Positions 15,952 to 24,451 of a stretch of DNA of 45,997 nt are shown here, piece by piece. Position 1 is the stretch's first letter; each line of letters begins with the position of its first letter. The position numbers and the translations under genes were made by a program. The notes beneath the pieces were generated by a model. It did no database searches. It was not told where the DNA came from and saw nothing but the letters and a program-made list of their open reading frames with translations. This DNA is from Opitutaceae bacterium (lineage in GTDB: Bacteria > Verrucomicrobiota > Verrucomicrobiia > Opitutales > Opitutaceae): positions 4,938 through 50,934 of the forward strand of contig JACFMR010000027.1 of NCBI GenBank assembly GCA_019455245.1. Reading direction: 5' to 3'.

Positions 15952-16587
15952 ATGAAACTCACCGTTTTTAGTTCCGACGGCAAGACCAGCAGCGAAAAGG
16001 ATTTCGCCGGTCTGCCCGTGTTTGAAGGCGACAAAGGCCTGCAGGCGATGAAGGAAGTGATCGTCGCGATCAACGCCAACAACCGCCAGGGCACGCATTC
16101 CACCAAGACCCGCGGCGAAGTCCGCGGTGGCGGCAAGAAGCCGTGGCGTCAAAAGGGCACCGGCCGCGCGCGCGCCGGCTCCATCCGCTCGCCCCTCTGG
16201 GTTGGTGGCGGCGTCGTTTTCGGCCCGAAACCCCGCGACTATTCCAAGAAAATCAACAGCAAGGTGAAGCAGCTGGCGTTCAGCCGCGCGCTTTTCGACC
16301 GCGCCGCGGCCGGTGAGCTTGCCGTCATCGAGGAATTCGCCTCCGCCCAGCGGAAGACAAAGCAGGTCAACGAGGTGCTCGGTCGCATCGCCCCCAAGGG
16401 CAAGCTGCTCTTGGTCGACGCCCCGTTCTCCCTCGAGGCCGCCCGCGCCGTCCGCAACATCTCGCGCGTCTCGCTGCAGGAAGCCGCCAAACTCAACGCC
16501 CTCGATCTCGCCCAATACAGCCGGATCATCGTCAGTGCCAAGGCGCTCGAGCAGATCATCGCCCGCGTCAATGGAGGTAAGAACTAA
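15952..16587 (+). CDS. rplD: 50S ribosomal protein L4
   Basis: L4 (211 residues) lines the peptide exit tunnel and in enterobacteria regulates the S10 operon. Signatures: ANNRQGTHSTKTRGEVRGGG, then KKPWRQKGTGRARAGSIRSP, and WVGGGVVFGPKPRDYSKKIN in the tunnel loop, followed by KLLLVDA. A GAGGAA Shine-Dalgarno sequence lies upstream. The stop codon overlaps the rplW start (TAATG), which indicates translational coupling. Confidence 0.97.
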   Translation: MKLTVFSSDGKTSSEKDFAGLPVFEGDKGLQAMKEVIVAINANNRQGTHSTKTRGEVRGGGKKPWRQKGTGRARAGSIRSPLWVGGGVVFGPKPRDYSKKINSKVKQLAFSRALFDRAAAGELAVIEEFASAQRKTKQVNEVLGRIAPKGKLLLVDAPFSLEAARAVRNISRVSLQEAAKLNALDLAQYSRIIVSAKALEQIIARVNGGKN

Positions 16588-16868
16588 TGAACGCCGACAA
16601 GGTTCTCAAACTCGTCCGTCTCACGGAGAAATCCAGCAAGCAGTCCGCTGAGCTGGGCCAATACACCTTCGAGGTTTTCCCCGGTGTCACCAAGTACGCC
16701 ATCGCCGAGGCGGTGGAGCAGACCTTCAAGGTCACCGTGCGGCGGGTTAACGTCCAAAACTACCGCGGCAAGAACAAGCGCTCGCGCACCGGCCGCCCGA
16801 GCGTCGGTTCCGACTACAAGAAGGCCATCGTCACACTCAAGGCCGGTGACAAGATCGAGCTCGTCTGA
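16587..16868 (+). CDS. rplW: 50S ribosomal protein L23
   Basis: L23 (93 residues) sits at the tunnel exit and docks trigger factor and SRP. Signatures: LVRLTEKSSKQSAELGQYTF, VFPGVTKYAIAEAVEQTFKV and VRRVNVQNYRGKNKRSRTGR, with the last part being the loop that reaches into the tunnel. A GGAGG sequence lies 9 nt upstream inside rplD, and the ATG overlaps the rplD stop by one base. Confidence 0.96.
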   Translation: MNADKVLKLVRLTEKSSKQSAELGQYTFEVFPGVTKYAIAEAVEQTFKVTVRRVNVQNYRGKNKRSRTGRPSVGSDYKKAIVTLKAGDKIELV

Positions 16869-16897
16869 GCCGTTTCGCAACCCGGAGAACATCCCAC

Positions 16898-17764
16898 ATG
16901 CCACTCAAATCTTCCCGTCCCCTGACCCCGACGCAGCGTTTCACCACGTTGAACCATCAGGGTCAACTGGCCAAGAAGCGCCCGGAGCGCGGCCTCACCG
17001 AACCCAAGCACAAGAGCGGTGGGCGCAACGTCTATGGCCGCATCACCTCGCGTCGTCGCGGCGGCGGTCACAAGCAGCTCTACCGTGTCATCGACTTCAA
17101 GCGCGACCTGCTTGACATGCCCGCGCGCGTCCAGGCGATCGAGTACGATCCCAACCGCTCCGCGAACATCGCGCTGGTGTGCTACGAGAACGGCGAAAAG
17201 CGCTACATTCTCGCTCCTGCCGGCCTGAACGTGGGCGATGCGATTTTCGCGTCCAACAAGGCCAGCATCAATGAATTCTCGGTGGGTAACAATTTTCCGC
17301 TCGAGATCATCCCGCCTTCCACACGGCTCCACGCGGTGGAACTCAACCCCGGGCGTGGCGCACAGATCGCACGTTCCGCCGGCGCCGCCTTAGAACTCAT
17401 CGCGGTCGAGGGTGGCTTCGCCCAGTTGAAGATGCCCTCCGGCGAGATCCGGTTGGTGAATCCGAAGTGCCGCGCCACCATCGGCGAGGTCGGCAACGGC
17501 GAGCACAACAACCAGTCGCTCGGCAAGGCCGGCCGCAACCGCTGGCTCGGCAAGCGTCCGCGCGTCCGCGGCATGGTCATGAACCCGGTCGACCACCCCA
17601 ACGGCGGTGGCAACGGCAAGTCCAAGGGTGGTGGCGGCCGCCAGCAGCTCGTTTCCCCGTGGGGTCAGCTCGCCAAGGGTTTCCCGACCCGGCGCCGCTC
17701 CAAGCCCTCCAACAGCATGATCATTGTCCACCACAACGGTCGCAAACCGCGCGGTCGCAAATAA
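16898..17764 (+). CDS. rplB: 50S ribosomal protein L2
   Basis: L2 (288 residues) is a core protein near the peptidyl transferase centre. Signatures: KKRPERGLTEPKHKSGGRNV, ITSRRRGGGHKQLYRVIDFK, and the C-terminal RGMVMNPVDHPNGGGNGKSK with the critical histidine in NPVDHPNGGG. The N-terminus (MPLKSSRPLTPTQRFTTLNH) is slightly unlike the MAVKKYKPTSPGRR form but in the usual place. A CGGAGA sequence lies upstream. rpsS is 18 nt downstream. Confidence 0.97.
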   Translation: MPLKSSRPLTPTQRFTTLNHQGQLAKKRPERGLTEPKHKSGGRNVYGRITSRRRGGGHKQLYRVIDFKRDLLDMPARVQAIEYDPNRSANIALVCYENGEKRYILAPAGLNVGDAIFASNKASINEFSVGNNFPLEIIPPSTRLHAVELNPGRGAQIARSAGAALELIAVEGGFAQLKMPSGEIRLVNPKCRATIGEVGNGEHNNQSLGKAGRNRWLGKRPRVRGMVMNPVDHPNGGGNGKSKGGGGRQQLVSPWGQLAKGFPTRRRSKPSNSMIIVHHNGRKPRGRK

Positions 17765-17782
17765 TCCCAGCTCTTTCGCACC

Positions 17783-18058
17783 ATGGCACGTTCCATCAAA
17801 AAAGGCTTCTTCGTCGACTATCACCTGCTCGAAAAAATCGAGAAGGCGGCCAAGGCCGGCGCCCGCAAGCCCATCCAGACGTGGTCGCGTCGTTCGACCA
17901 TCACGCCCGACTTTGTCGGCCACACCTTCAACGTCCACAACGGCAAGGCCTTTGTGGCGGTTTATGTCACCGAGAACATGGTCGGCCACAAGCTCGGCGA
18001 ATTCGCCCCGACCCGCGTCTTCAAGTCGCACGGCTCGCACACCGCCAAGGCCGTCTGA
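17783..18058 (+). CDS. rpsS: 30S ribosomal protein S19
   Basis: S19 (91 residues) lies in the 30S head and contacts S13 and the A-site finger. Signatures: [60 protein letters not shown] and the closing [10 protein letters not shown]. The start has no clear Shine-Dalgarno sequence. An 86-nt gap with a GC hairpin follows before rplV. Confidence 0.97.
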   Translation: MARSIKKGFFVDYHLLEKIEKAAKAGARKPIQTWSRRSTITPDFVGHTFNVHNGKAFVAVYVTENMVGHKLGEFAPTRVFKSHGSHTAKAV

Positions 18059-18099
18059 GTTTAAAACCGCTTAACCAATACTATCACCAAAAGGGCAGG

Positions 18100-18116
18100 G
18101 CGCCGCATCGCGGCGC
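18100..18116 (+). promoter_or_regulatory. GC-rich hairpin between rpsS and rplV
   Basis: GCGCCGC (18100-18106) pairs perfectly with GCGGCGC (18110-18116) around an ATC triloop, with nearby CAG/CTG able to extend it across a small internal loop. It sits about 20 nt before the AAGGAAT Shine-Dalgarno sequence of rplV. No U tract follows, so it is more likely a processing, stability or translation element than a terminator. Confidence 0.35.
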
Positions 18117-18144
18117 TGCTGTCGCCTCCTAAGGAATCAAATCA

Positions 18145-18486
18145 ATGGAAGTCCAAGCTCTCACCCGCAACGCGCGCATGTCGCCCAAGAAAATGCGCGA
18201 GGTGGCCCGTACCATCCAGGGGCGCAAGGCCGCCGAGGCCGTCGATTATTTGACGCTCATCCCGCGCAAATCCGCCCTGCTCATCGCCAAGACGCTGAAG
18301 AGCGCCATCGCCAACGCCGAGAACAACAACAACCTCTCGGCCGACGCGCTCACGGTCAAGACCGCCGTCATCGAGAACGGCCCCGTATTGAAGCGTTTCA
18401 AGGCCGGTGCCCGCGGCACGGCCATGCCCCGCCGCAAGAAAATGTCGCACATCCGCATCGTCCTTTCCGACGGCAACTCCAACTGA
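18145..18486 (+). CDS. rplV: 50S ribosomal protein L22
   Basis: L22 (113 residues) lines the exit tunnel and can be altered in macrolide resistance. Signatures: [20 protein letters not shown] near the N-terminus, [37 protein letters not shown], and the beta-hairpin tip region [27 protein letters not shown] lies 8 nt before the ATG. rpsC follows after only 8 nt. Confidence 0.96.
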   Translation: MEVQALTRNARMSPKKMREVARTIQGRKAAEAVDYLTLIPRKSALLIAKTLKSAIANAENNNNLSADALTVKTAVIENGPVLKRFKAGARGTAMPRRKKMSHIRIVLSDGNSN

Positions 18487-18494
18487 TTTTTACC

Positions 18495-19127
18495 ATGGGC
18501 CAAAAAACCAATCCTATCGGTTTCCGTCTCGCCGTCCGTCGCAACTGGCTTTCCCGCTGGTACGCCACCAAGAAGGACTTCGGCAAGCTGCTCGCGGAGG
18601 ACCAGATCATCCGTGAGAAGCTCATGGAGAAACTCAAGCAGGCCTCCGTGCCGCGTATTTTCATCGAGCGCGCCTCCAACCGCGTGCGCGTGAAGATCTA
18701 CACCGCCCGCCCCGGCATCGTCATCGGCCGCAAGGGTCAGGAGATCGAGAAGATCAAGGAGGAGCTCGCCAAGCTCACCGGCAAGGAAATCCTCCTCGAC
18801 ATCCAGGAAATCAAGAAGCCCGAGATCGAGGCCCAGCTCGTCGCCGAGAACGTGGCCCTCCAGCTGGAGCGCCGCATCGCCTTCCGCCGCGCGATGAAGA
18901 AGGCCGTCGAGATGGCCATGACCCTCGGCGCCGAGGGCATCCGCATCCAGTGCTCCGGCCGTCTGGGCGGTGCCGACATCGCCCGCCGCGAATGGCAGCG
19001 CAAGGGCCGCGTCCCGCTGCACACCCTCCGCGAAAACATCGACTACGGCTTCAGTGAGGCCCGTACCGTGTACGGCAAGATCGGCGTCAAGTGCTGGATC
19101 TGCAAAAAGGAGTCCGACAACAGCTGA
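18495..19127 (+). CDS. rpsC: 30S ribosomal protein S3
   Basis: S3 (210 residues) forms part of the mRNA entry channel and helicase. Signatures: [20 protein letters not shown], the KH-domain GxxG in [20 protein letters not shown], and [20 protein letters not shown] followed by [13 protein letters not shown] in the C-terminal domain. The start lies 8 nt after rplV and lacks a Shine-Dalgarno sequence, so translation probably depends on coupling. The protein ends soon after [10 protein letters not shown], somewhat shorter than the 233-residue Escherichia coli protein. Confidence 0.97.
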   Translation: MGQKTNPIGFRLAVRRNWLSRWYATKKDFGKLLAEDQIIREKLMEKLKQASVPRIFIERASNRVRVKIYTARPGIVIGRKGQEIEKIKEELAKLTGKEILLDIQEIKKPEIEAQLVAENVALQLERRIAFRRAMKKAVEMAMTLGAEGIRIQCSGRLGGADIARREWQRKGRVPLHTLRENIDYGFSEARTVYGKIGVKCWICKKESDNS

Positions 19128-19166
19128 TCCGCCCGCCGGATCACATCGACCTAGGAGAAAACCATC

Positions 19167-19589
19167 ATGGCTCTCGCACCTTCCCGCACCAAGTATCGCA
19201 AATCCCAAAAGGGCTCACGCGCCGGCAACGCCAAGCGTGGCAACACCCTGGCCTTCGGCGAATTCGGCCTGCAGTCCCTGACCCGCGGCCCCATGACCGG
19301 CCAGCAGATCGAGGCTGCCCGCGTCACCATTTCCCGCCACCTCAAGCGCAAGGGCAAGCTCTGGATCCGCGTGTTCCCGCACAAGCCCATCACCAAGAAA
19401 CCGGCGGAAGTCCGCATGGGGCAGGGCAAGGGTGCGGTTGAGTACTACGTCGCCGTCATCAAGCCCGGCGCCGTCCTTTTTGAACTTTCCGGTGTGCCGC
19501 TCACCATCGCCAAGGAGGCATTCCGGCTCGCCGACGCGAAGCTGCCTTTCCATTGCCGCTTCATCACCCGCGAAGGCGTTGTCGCCTGA
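19167..19589 (+). CDS. rplP: 50S ribosomal protein L16
   Basis: L16 (140 residues) binds near the A-site tRNA elbow. Signatures: [20 protein letters not shown], then [18 protein letters not shown] [40 protein letters not shown] with the conserved KPxEVRMGxGKG, and [22 protein letters not shown] precedes the ATG. rpmC follows after 20 nt. Confidence 0.97.
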   Translation: MALAPSRTKYRKSQKGSRAGNAKRGNTLAFGEFGLQSLTRGPMTGQQIEAARVTISRHLKRKGKLWIRVFPHKPITKKPAEVRMGQGKGAVEYYVAVIKPGAVLFELSGVPLTIAKEAFRLADAKLPFHCRFITREGVVA

Positions 19590-19609
19590 GCCCATCCCTG
19601 CATCACGTC

Positions 19610-19807
19610 ATGACTGCGAAAGAAATCCGCGAACTCTCTCCCGCCGAGATCACCACCAAAATCCGCGAAACCCGCGAAAAGCTGCTGCAGCTCCGCCTGC
19701 GCAAGCAGACCGGTCAGGTGGAAAAAACCCACGAGCTGCGTGCCCTCCGCAAGGACATCGCGCGCCTCGAGACCATTCTAAACGCCAAGAACAGCCAAGC
19801 CGCCTGA
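19610..19807 (+). CDS. rpmC: 50S ribosomal protein L29
   Basis: L29 (65 residues) is a two-helix protein at the tunnel exit next to L23. Sequence features: [40 protein letters not shown] and [15 protein letters not shown], matching the family pattern. The ATG at 19610 is chosen because it gives the family length and lies after the rplP stop; a start upstream would overlap rplP in another frame. rpsQ starts 13 nt downstream. Confidence 0.95.
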   Translation: MTAKEIRELSPAEITTKIRETREKLLQLRLRKQTGQVEKTHELRALRKDIARLETILNAKNSQAA

Positions 19808-19820
19808 GGCGCTCCAAGCC

Positions 19821-20156
19821 ATGTCCCAACACGTCCGCCATAACCGTCGCAAGACCCTGATCGGCTTTGTCACCAGCCGCTCCGGCGACAAGTCCGTCAA
19901 GGTCACCATCGCCTACAAATCACCGCACCCGCTTTACCACAAGGTGGTCAACCGCCAGACCGTGGTGCACGTCCATGACGAAAAGAACGAAACCAAGCCC
20001 GGCGACAAGGTCGAGATCATGGAAACCCGGCCGCTCAGCCGCCTGAAGCGCTGGCGGGTCATTACCGTGATCGAGCGTGCCGAAAGCACCTCCGATCTCG
20101 CCGTGACCGAGAGCGATGTGGCCGAGACCGTCCCCACCAAGACCACCCAGGCCTGA
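19821..20156 (+). CDS. rpsQ: 30S ribosomal protein S17 with C-terminal tail
   Basis: S17 (111 residues) is a primary 16S rRNA-binding protein. The core (about 1-85) shows NRRKTLIGFVTSRSGDKSVK, PLYHKVVNRQTVVHVHDEKN and GDKVEIMETRPLSRLKRWRV. The last 25 residues (about 87-111) form a Thr/Glu/Ala-rich tail beyond the usual end of the family. The tail is probably disordered. The gene lies 13 nt after rpmC. Confidence 0.95.
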   Translation: MSQHVRHNRRKTLIGFVTSRSGDKSVKVTIAYKSPHPLYHKVVNRQTVVHVHDEKNETKPGDKVEIMETRPLSRLKRWRVITVIERAESTSDLAVTESDVAETVPTKTTQA

Positions 20157-20201
20157 AGCCGCGGAGTCACCACCTAAACCCAGTCACCCAGGAGGTCTGT
20201 C

Positions 20202-20567
20202 ATGATTCAACTGCGATCCGTACTCGAAGTCGCCGACAATACCGGTGCCCGCAAGGCCGCCATGATCCGTAAAAAGGGTCAGAACACGGACTCTGCCGGC
20301 ATCGGCGACATCATCACCGTTCACATCAAGGAAAGCACCACCGACGCCAGCGTCAAAAAGGGCGAGGTTGCCCAGGCCGTCGTGGTCCGCACCAAGACCG
20401 CCGTGCGCCGTTCCGACGGCAGTTACCTGCGTTTCGACAGCAACGCGGTGGTCATCATTGATGCAACCAACAATCCCAAGGGCACCCGCATATTCGGTCC
20501 GGTTGCCCGCGAACTGCGCGCGAAAAACTTCATGAAGATTATTTCGCTCGCGCCGGAGGTTCTCTAA
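20202..20567 (+). CDS. rplN: 50S ribosomal protein L14
   Basis: L14 (121 residues) forms an intersubunit bridge with 16S helix 44. Signatures: [80 protein letters not shown] and the end [10 protein letters not shown]. It has the best Shine-Dalgarno sequence of the region, AGGAGG about 7 nt before the ATG. rplX starts 2 nt after its stop. Confidence 0.98.
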   Translation: MIQLRSVLEVADNTGARKAAMIRKKGQNTDSAGIGDIITVHIKESTTDASVKKGEVAQAVVVRTKTAVRRSDGSYLRFDSNAVVIIDATNNPKGTRIFGPVARELRAKNFMKIISLAPEVL

Positions 20568-20569
20568 CC

Positions 20570-20839
20570 ATGAAGAAGTTTCACATCAAACGTAACGACC
20601 AGGTGGTCGTGATCGCCGGTGCCCACAAGGGCAAGGAGGGCAAGGTGCTTGAACTGCTGTCCGCCAAGGACCGGGCGCGTGTCGAGGGCGTGGCGATGAT
20701 CAAACGTCACCTCAAGAAGTCGCAGGATCATCCCCAGGGCACCATCGCCGAGCGCGAGGGCTCCATCCATGTCTCCAATCTCATGCTCAAGTCGGTTTTC
20801 GACGCGAGCAAACGCCGCCAGCCGGCCAAGACGGCCTGA
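20570..20839 (+). CDS. rplX: 50S ribosomal protein L24
   Basis: L24 (89 residues) is an assembly-initiator protein with a KOW motif: KRNDQVVVIAGAHKGKEGKV, then GVAMIKRHLKKSQDHPQGTI and the EGSIHVSNLML region. It is shorter than the 104-residue Escherichia coli form but complete, since the core ends in the expected strand. The gene lies 2 nt after rplN. A 110-nt gap with a hairpin follows before rplE. Confidence 0.95.
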   Translation: MKKFHIKRNDQVVVIAGAHKGKEGKVLELLSAKDRARVEGVAMIKRHLKKSQDHPQGTIAEREGSIHVSNLMLKSVFDASKRRQPAKTA

Positions 20840-20918
20840 GTGCGCCAAATGCGCGCTTGCCAAACCCGTCGCCCGCCTGCGTTATTGATCCTTTTTCCAC
20901 TTAAAACTCACCCATTCG

Positions 20919-20941
20919 CCGCCGGGTCGGAAATCCGGTGG
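20919..20941 (+). promoter_or_regulatory. Hairpin covering the rplE ribosome-binding region
   Basis: CCGCCGG (20919-20925) pairs with CCGGTGG (20935-20941) around a 9-nt loop, one pair being G-U. The 3' arm holds GGTGG, the only purine-rich sequence before the rplE ATG at 20950. It could therefore block translation when folded. In Escherichia coli the repressor S8 binds the spc mRNA at the start of rplE, so the position is suggestive. S8-specific core bases are not recognised here. Confidence 0.4.
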
Positions 20942-20949
20942 CCATTATC

Positions 20950-21519
20950 ATGAGCTCCACTCCCACACTCAAAGTCCTCTATGCCGAGCAGGTTGCACCT
21001 GAACTGGTCAAGGCTCGCGGCTACAAGAACAAGCACGAGGTGCCGAAGATCGTCAAAGTCGTGCTGAACACCGGCATCAACGCCGAGGCCGACAAGAACC
21101 AGATTGCCGACATCCAGCGCGACCTCGGTCTGATCGCCGGGCAGAAGCCCGTCCTCACCAAGTCGAAGAAGGCGGTCTCCAACTTCAAGCTGCGCCAGGG
21201 CCAGGTCGTCGGCTGTTGCGTGACCCTGCGGGGCAACGCCATGTGGGAGTTCCTTTACCGCCTGATCGCCGTCGCCCTGCCGACCATCCGTGACTTCCGC
21301 GGCATCTCGCCCAAGCTCGACGGTCATGGCAACTACAACCTCGGCATCACCGATTTTACCATCTTTCCCGAGATCACCGTGGAAAACGTCAAGAAGACCA
21401 TGGGCCTCGACATCACCATCGTGACCACGGCCGACGCCGACGACGAAGGCCGGGAGCTGCTCCGCCTCCTCGGCATGCCCTTCCGCCGCTCGGAAACCGC
21501 CAAGACCCAGGCCGCCTAA
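20950..21519 (+). CDS. rplE: 50S ribosomal protein L5
   Basis: L5 (189 residues from this start) binds 5S rRNA in the central protuberance. Signatures: [80 protein letters not shown] and FPEIT. I chose the ATG at 20950 over the in-frame GTG at 20938 because it gives [15 protein letters not shown] and a GGTGG sequence at a suitable distance. The ribosome-binding region lies in a hairpin. Confidence 0.95.
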   Translation: MSSTPTLKVLYAEQVAPELVKARGYKNKHEVPKIVKVVLNTGINAEADKNQIADIQRDLGLIAGQKPVLTKSKKAVSNFKLRQGQVVGCCVTLRGNAMWEFLYRLIAVALPTIRDFRGISPKLDGHGNYNLGITDFTIFPEITVENVKKTMGLDITIVTTADADDEGRELLRLLGMPFRRSETAKTQAA

Positions 21520-21530
21520 ACCCTCGCGCC

Positions 21531-21836
21531 ATGCCGAAAACATCCGCCATCGAACGCAACAAGAAGCGCCAGCAACTTGTTGAAAAACACAAGGCCAAGC
21601 GGGCCGAGCTCAAGGCCCTGCTCGCCAATCCCGATACCAGTGACGAAGATTTCTTCGCCGCGCAAAAGAAGCTGGCCAAGCTGCCGCGCAACTCTTCGCC
21701 CGTGCGCGTCAAGAACCGCTGCTCGCTCAGCGGCCGTCCCCGGGCTTACATCCGCAAATACGGCGTCTCGCGCATTCAGTTCCGCGAACTCGCCCTCTCC
21801 GGCAAGATCCCCGGCGTGACCAAGTCTTCCTGGTAA
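21531..21836 (+). CDS. rpsN: 30S ribosomal protein S14, zinc-free form
   Basis: S14 (101 residues) is the long form that lacks the CxxC...CxxC zinc site of the short 61-residue type. Signatures: [40 protein letters not shown] and [20 protein letters not shown], with the end PGVTKSSW. Only one cysteine is present. It lies between rplE and rpsH as usual, 11 nt after rplE. Confidence 0.97.
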   Translation: MPKTSAIERNKKRQQLVEKHKAKRAELKALLANPDTSDEDFFAAQKKLAKLPRNSSPVRVKNRCSLSGRPRAYIRKYGVSRIQFRELALSGKIPGVTKSSW

Positions 21837-21898
21837 CAACCCTTTTGACCGGGGGGAGTCGGATATGACCCGCCGGTTGCTGCAAACCAACATCCACC

Positions 21899-22291
21899 AT
21901 GACCGATCCAATCAGTGATTTTCTGACCCGGCTGCGCAATGCGTCCAAAGCCCGGCTCGATGAATGCGTCGCCCCGCACTCCCGTCTGAAGGAGAGCCTG
22001 GCCGCCATCCTCAAGTCCGAGGGCTACATCTCGGACTTTGCCACCGGCACCGACGAACGCGGCCACAAGACGCTTGTCCTCAAGCTCAAGTACGTCGACG
22101 GCGCCCCGGTTCTCACCGGCCTCAAGCGCGTCTCCAAGCCCGGCCGCCGCCTCTACTACAGCTACACCGAGATTCCGCGCGTCCTGAACGGTCTCGGCAT
22201 CTCCATTCTCTCCACGTCCAAGGGTCTCATGAAGGATCAGGACTGCCGTCGCAACAAGGCGGGTGGCGAGCTCGTCTGCAACATTTGGTAA
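21899..22291 (+). CDS. rpsH: 30S ribosomal protein S8
   Basis: S8 (130 residues) is a primary binder of the 16S central domain and the translational repressor of the spc operon in Escherichia coli. Signatures: TDPISDFLTRLRNASKARLD, SRLKESLAAILKSEGYISDF, RVSKPGRRLYYSYTEIPRVL and STSKGLMKDQDCRRNKAGGE, the last being the usual S(T)SxGxM...GGE RNA-binding end. rplF follows after 13 nt. Confidence 0.97.
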   Translation: MTDPISDFLTRLRNASKARLDECVAPHSRLKESLAAILKSEGYISDFATGTDERGHKTLVLKLKYVDGAPVLTGLKRVSKPGRRLYYSYTEIPRVLNGLGISILSTSKGLMKDQDCRRNKAGGELVCNIW

Positions 22292-22304
22292 GGAGCCACG
22301 CACC

Positions 22305-22841
22305 ATGAGTCGCATCGGCAAACAACCCGTTAACATTCCCGCCAAGGTCAAGGTCGACATCCAGGGCCACACCGTTCAGGTCGAGGGTCCCAAGGGCAAG
22401 GTCGCCAAGACCTTTGCCCCCGTGGTCACCATCACCAACGCCAACAACCAGATCACGGTGGCTCCGGTCGACGAAACGCGCTTCTCGCGCGCCATGTACG
22501 GCACCGTCCGTTCGATCATCGCCGGCATGGTCAAGGGCGCCAGCGAAGGCTACACCAAGGATCTTGAGATCCAGGGCGTCGGCTTCAAGGCCGCCCTCAA
22601 GGGCAAGCAGCTTGATCTCGCCCTCGGCTATTCACACCCGATTCTGATGGACATCCCGGAGGGGATCAAAGTCACCGTCACGGACCAGACCAAGATCAAG
22701 GTCGAGGGCCCGGACAAGCAGAAGGTCGGGGCGGTCACCGCCGAGATTCGCAGCTACTACCCGCCCGAGCCCTACAAGGGCAAGGGTGTCCGCATCGTGG
22801 GCGAGCGCGTCCGCCGCAAGGAAGGCAAGACCGTCGCCTGA
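22305..22841 (+). CDS. rplF: 50S ribosomal protein L6
   Basis: L6 (178 residues) lies near the factor-binding site. Signatures: MSRIGKQPVNIPAKVKVDIQ, GTVRSIIAGMVKGASEGYTK, LEIQGVGFKAALKGKQLDLA, GYSHPI and the C-terminal PEPYKGKGVRIVGERVRRKE. The ATG at 22305 has AAGGAG 10 nt upstream; an upstream in-frame start would lie inside rpsH. rplR follows after 34 nt. Confidence 0.97.
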   Translation: MSRIGKQPVNIPAKVKVDIQGHTVQVEGPKGKVAKTFAPVVTITNANNQITVAPVDETRFSRAMYGTVRSIIAGMVKGASEGYTKDLEIQGVGFKAALKGKQLDLALGYSHPILMDIPEGIKVTVTDQTKIKVEGPDKQKVGAVTAEIRSYYPPEPYKGKGVRIVGERVRRKEGKTVA

Positions 22842-22875
22842 TCCCAACCGCAACCATCACTTACGGGGACCACCC

Positions 22876-23238
22876 ATGAATACCATCCGCAAAGCCAGTC
22901 TGCTGCAAAAGCGTCGCTGGCGCATCCGCAAAAAGATCAACGGCACCGCCGCCCGCCCGCGCCTCAGCGTGAAGTTCACCGCCAAGCATATCTATGCGCA
23001 GGCGATCGACGACGAGGCCGGTTCCACCTTGGTCTTCATTTCCAGCCTCGACGGCGAACTGCGCAAGCAGAAGCTCGCCGCCAATCTCGCCGGCGCCAAG
23101 GTGCTCGGCACCGTCTTCGCCGAGAAAGCCAAGGCCGCCGGCATCACCTCGGTCGTGTTCGACCGCAACGGCGCCCGCTACCACGGCAAGGTCAAACAGT
23201 TCGCTGACGCCGCCCGCGAAGGCGGCCTCGTATTCTAA
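22876..23238 (+). CDS. rplR: 50S ribosomal protein L18
   Basis: L18 (120 residues) binds 5S rRNA together with L5. Signatures: KRRWRIRKKINGTAARPRLS, VKFTAKHIYAQAIDDEAGST, LVFISSLD and FDRNGARYHGKVKQFADAAR with the final EGGLVF. The ATG at 22876 is preceded by GGGGA and gives the family length. rpsE follows after 9 nt. Confidence 0.96.
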   Translation: MNTIRKASLLQKRRWRIRKKINGTAARPRLSVKFTAKHIYAQAIDDEAGSTLVFISSLDGELRKQKLAANLAGAKVLGTVFAEKAKAAGITSVVFDRNGARYHGKVKQFADAAREGGLVF

Positions 23239-23247
23239 AGTTCGCCC

Positions 23248-23871
23248 ATGAGCACTGATAACACTCCCTCCACTCCCGCTGCCGTGACACCTGCTCCGGC
23301 GAACGACACTCCTCCTCCCGCACCCCGTGCTCCGCGCGGCGGTGGCGGCTTCGGTCGCGGTGGTCCGCGTCGCGATTCCCGCTCCCGCGACAACGCTCCT
23401 GCGCCCGGCGACGGACCGACCATGATTGAGAAGGTCGTGTTCATCAACCGCTGCGCCAAGGTGGTCAAGGGTGGCCGCCGCTTCAGCTTCTCCGCGCTGG
23501 CCGTGGTGGGTGATGGCAAAGGCCGGTTGGGCGTCGGCTACGGCAAGGCCAACGAGGTCCCCGAGGCCATCAAGAAGAGCACCGCGCATGCCCACAAGCA
23601 CATGGTGACCGTCAAGCTCAAGGGTGACACCATTCCGCACGAAGTGCTCGGCGAGTACGACGGTGGCAAGGTGCTCCTGCGCCCGGCCACGACCGGTACC
23701 GGCCTCATCGCCGGCGGCGGCGTGCGTGCGGTCCTTGAGGCGGCCGGCGTCAAGAACGTGCTGACCAAGTCACTGGGCTCCAAGAACCACATTGCCGTCG
23801 TCAATGCCACGCTTGCCGGCCTGCGCCAGCTGCGCGTCGCCGATGATTTCGCCACGGCCCGCAATTCCTGA
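23248..23871 (+). CDS. rpsE: 30S ribosomal protein S5 with long N-terminal extension
   Basis: S5 (207 residues) acts in decoding fidelity and mRNA unwinding. The core from about residue 59 shows [40 protein letters not shown] and [20 protein letters not shown]. The first 58 residues are low-complexity: Pro/Ala-rich, then Gly/Arg-rich with RGG-like repeats ([20 protein letters not shown]). An internal ATG at 23422 could make a short core form, but the first ATG lies 9 nt after rplR, as expected for the operon. The extension is about 45 residues longer than in Escherichia coli. Confidence 0.93.
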   Translation: MSTDNTPSTPAAVTPAPANDTPPPAPRAPRGGGGFGRGGPRRDSRSRDNAPAPGDGPTMIEKVVFINRCAKVVKGGRRFSFSALAVVGDGKGRLGVGYGKANEVPEAIKKSTAHAHKHMVTVKLKGDTIPHEVLGEYDGGKVLLRPATTGTGLIAGGGVRAVLEAAGVKNVLTKSLGSKNHIAVVNATLAGLRQLRVADDFATARNS

Positions 23872-23938
23872 TTCTGCTTTGAACTGATCCGAGTCCTTCT
23901 CCGCCGGGCGGGGGAGGGCGCCCATCCAAGGAAATCCC

Positions 23939-24385
23939 ATGAAACTTCACGAACTTAAGAACGTTAAAGGTGCGGTGCACCGCAAAAAGCGCGTTGGCTG
24001 CGGCGAAGGCGGCGGCCACGGCAAGACCTCCGGTCGCGGCGGCAAGGGCCAGACGGCCCGCTCCGGCGGCAGCATCCGTCCCGGCTTTGAAGGCGGCCAG
24101 ATGCCGCTCTACCGCAAGCTCCCGCAGCGCGGCTTCAACCAATACAACTTCCGTACCGAATTCGCGGTGGTTAATCTGCGTGATCTCGCCGACCTCGATG
24201 CCTCGATCACCGAGGTCGATGCCGGCGTGCTCGCGCAGCACGGTCTCGTGCGCAAGGACGAGAAGCTGGTCAAGATCCTGGGCGACGGCGAGATCAGCCG
24301 CGCGCTGAAGGTCACCGCCGCCAAATTCTCCGAGTCGGCCAAGGCCAAGCTCGAAAAGGCCGGTGGCCAGGCCATTGTGGCCTGA
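23939..24385 (+). CDS. rplO: 50S ribosomal protein L15
   Basis: L15 (148 residues) is a late-assembly 50S protein. Signatures: MKLHELKNVKGAVHRKKRVG, GEGGGHGKTSGRGGKGQTAR, GGSIRPGFEGGQMPLYRKLP and QRGFNQYNF. AAGGAAA precedes the ATG. The gene follows rpsE after 67 nt with no rpmD (L30) between, and secY follows 66 nt later. Confidence 0.96.
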   Translation: MKLHELKNVKGAVHRKKRVGCGEGGGHGKTSGRGGKGQTARSGGSIRPGFEGGQMPLYRKLPQRGFNQYNFRTEFAVVNLRDLADLDASITEVDAGVLAQHGLVRKDEKLVKILGDGEISRALKVTAAKFSESAKAKLEKAGGQAIVA

Positions 24386-24451
24386 GTCCCTGCGACGCCA
24401 CCCCGCAACACCTCCGGATAATCCCGGAATTCCTCCCAGCCCAGACACGCA

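Noticed and set aside
21837..21898. Regulatory hairpin between rpsN and rpsH
   Set aside because: Only a loose ACCGG/CCGGT pairing across 20 or more nt; too weak to support.
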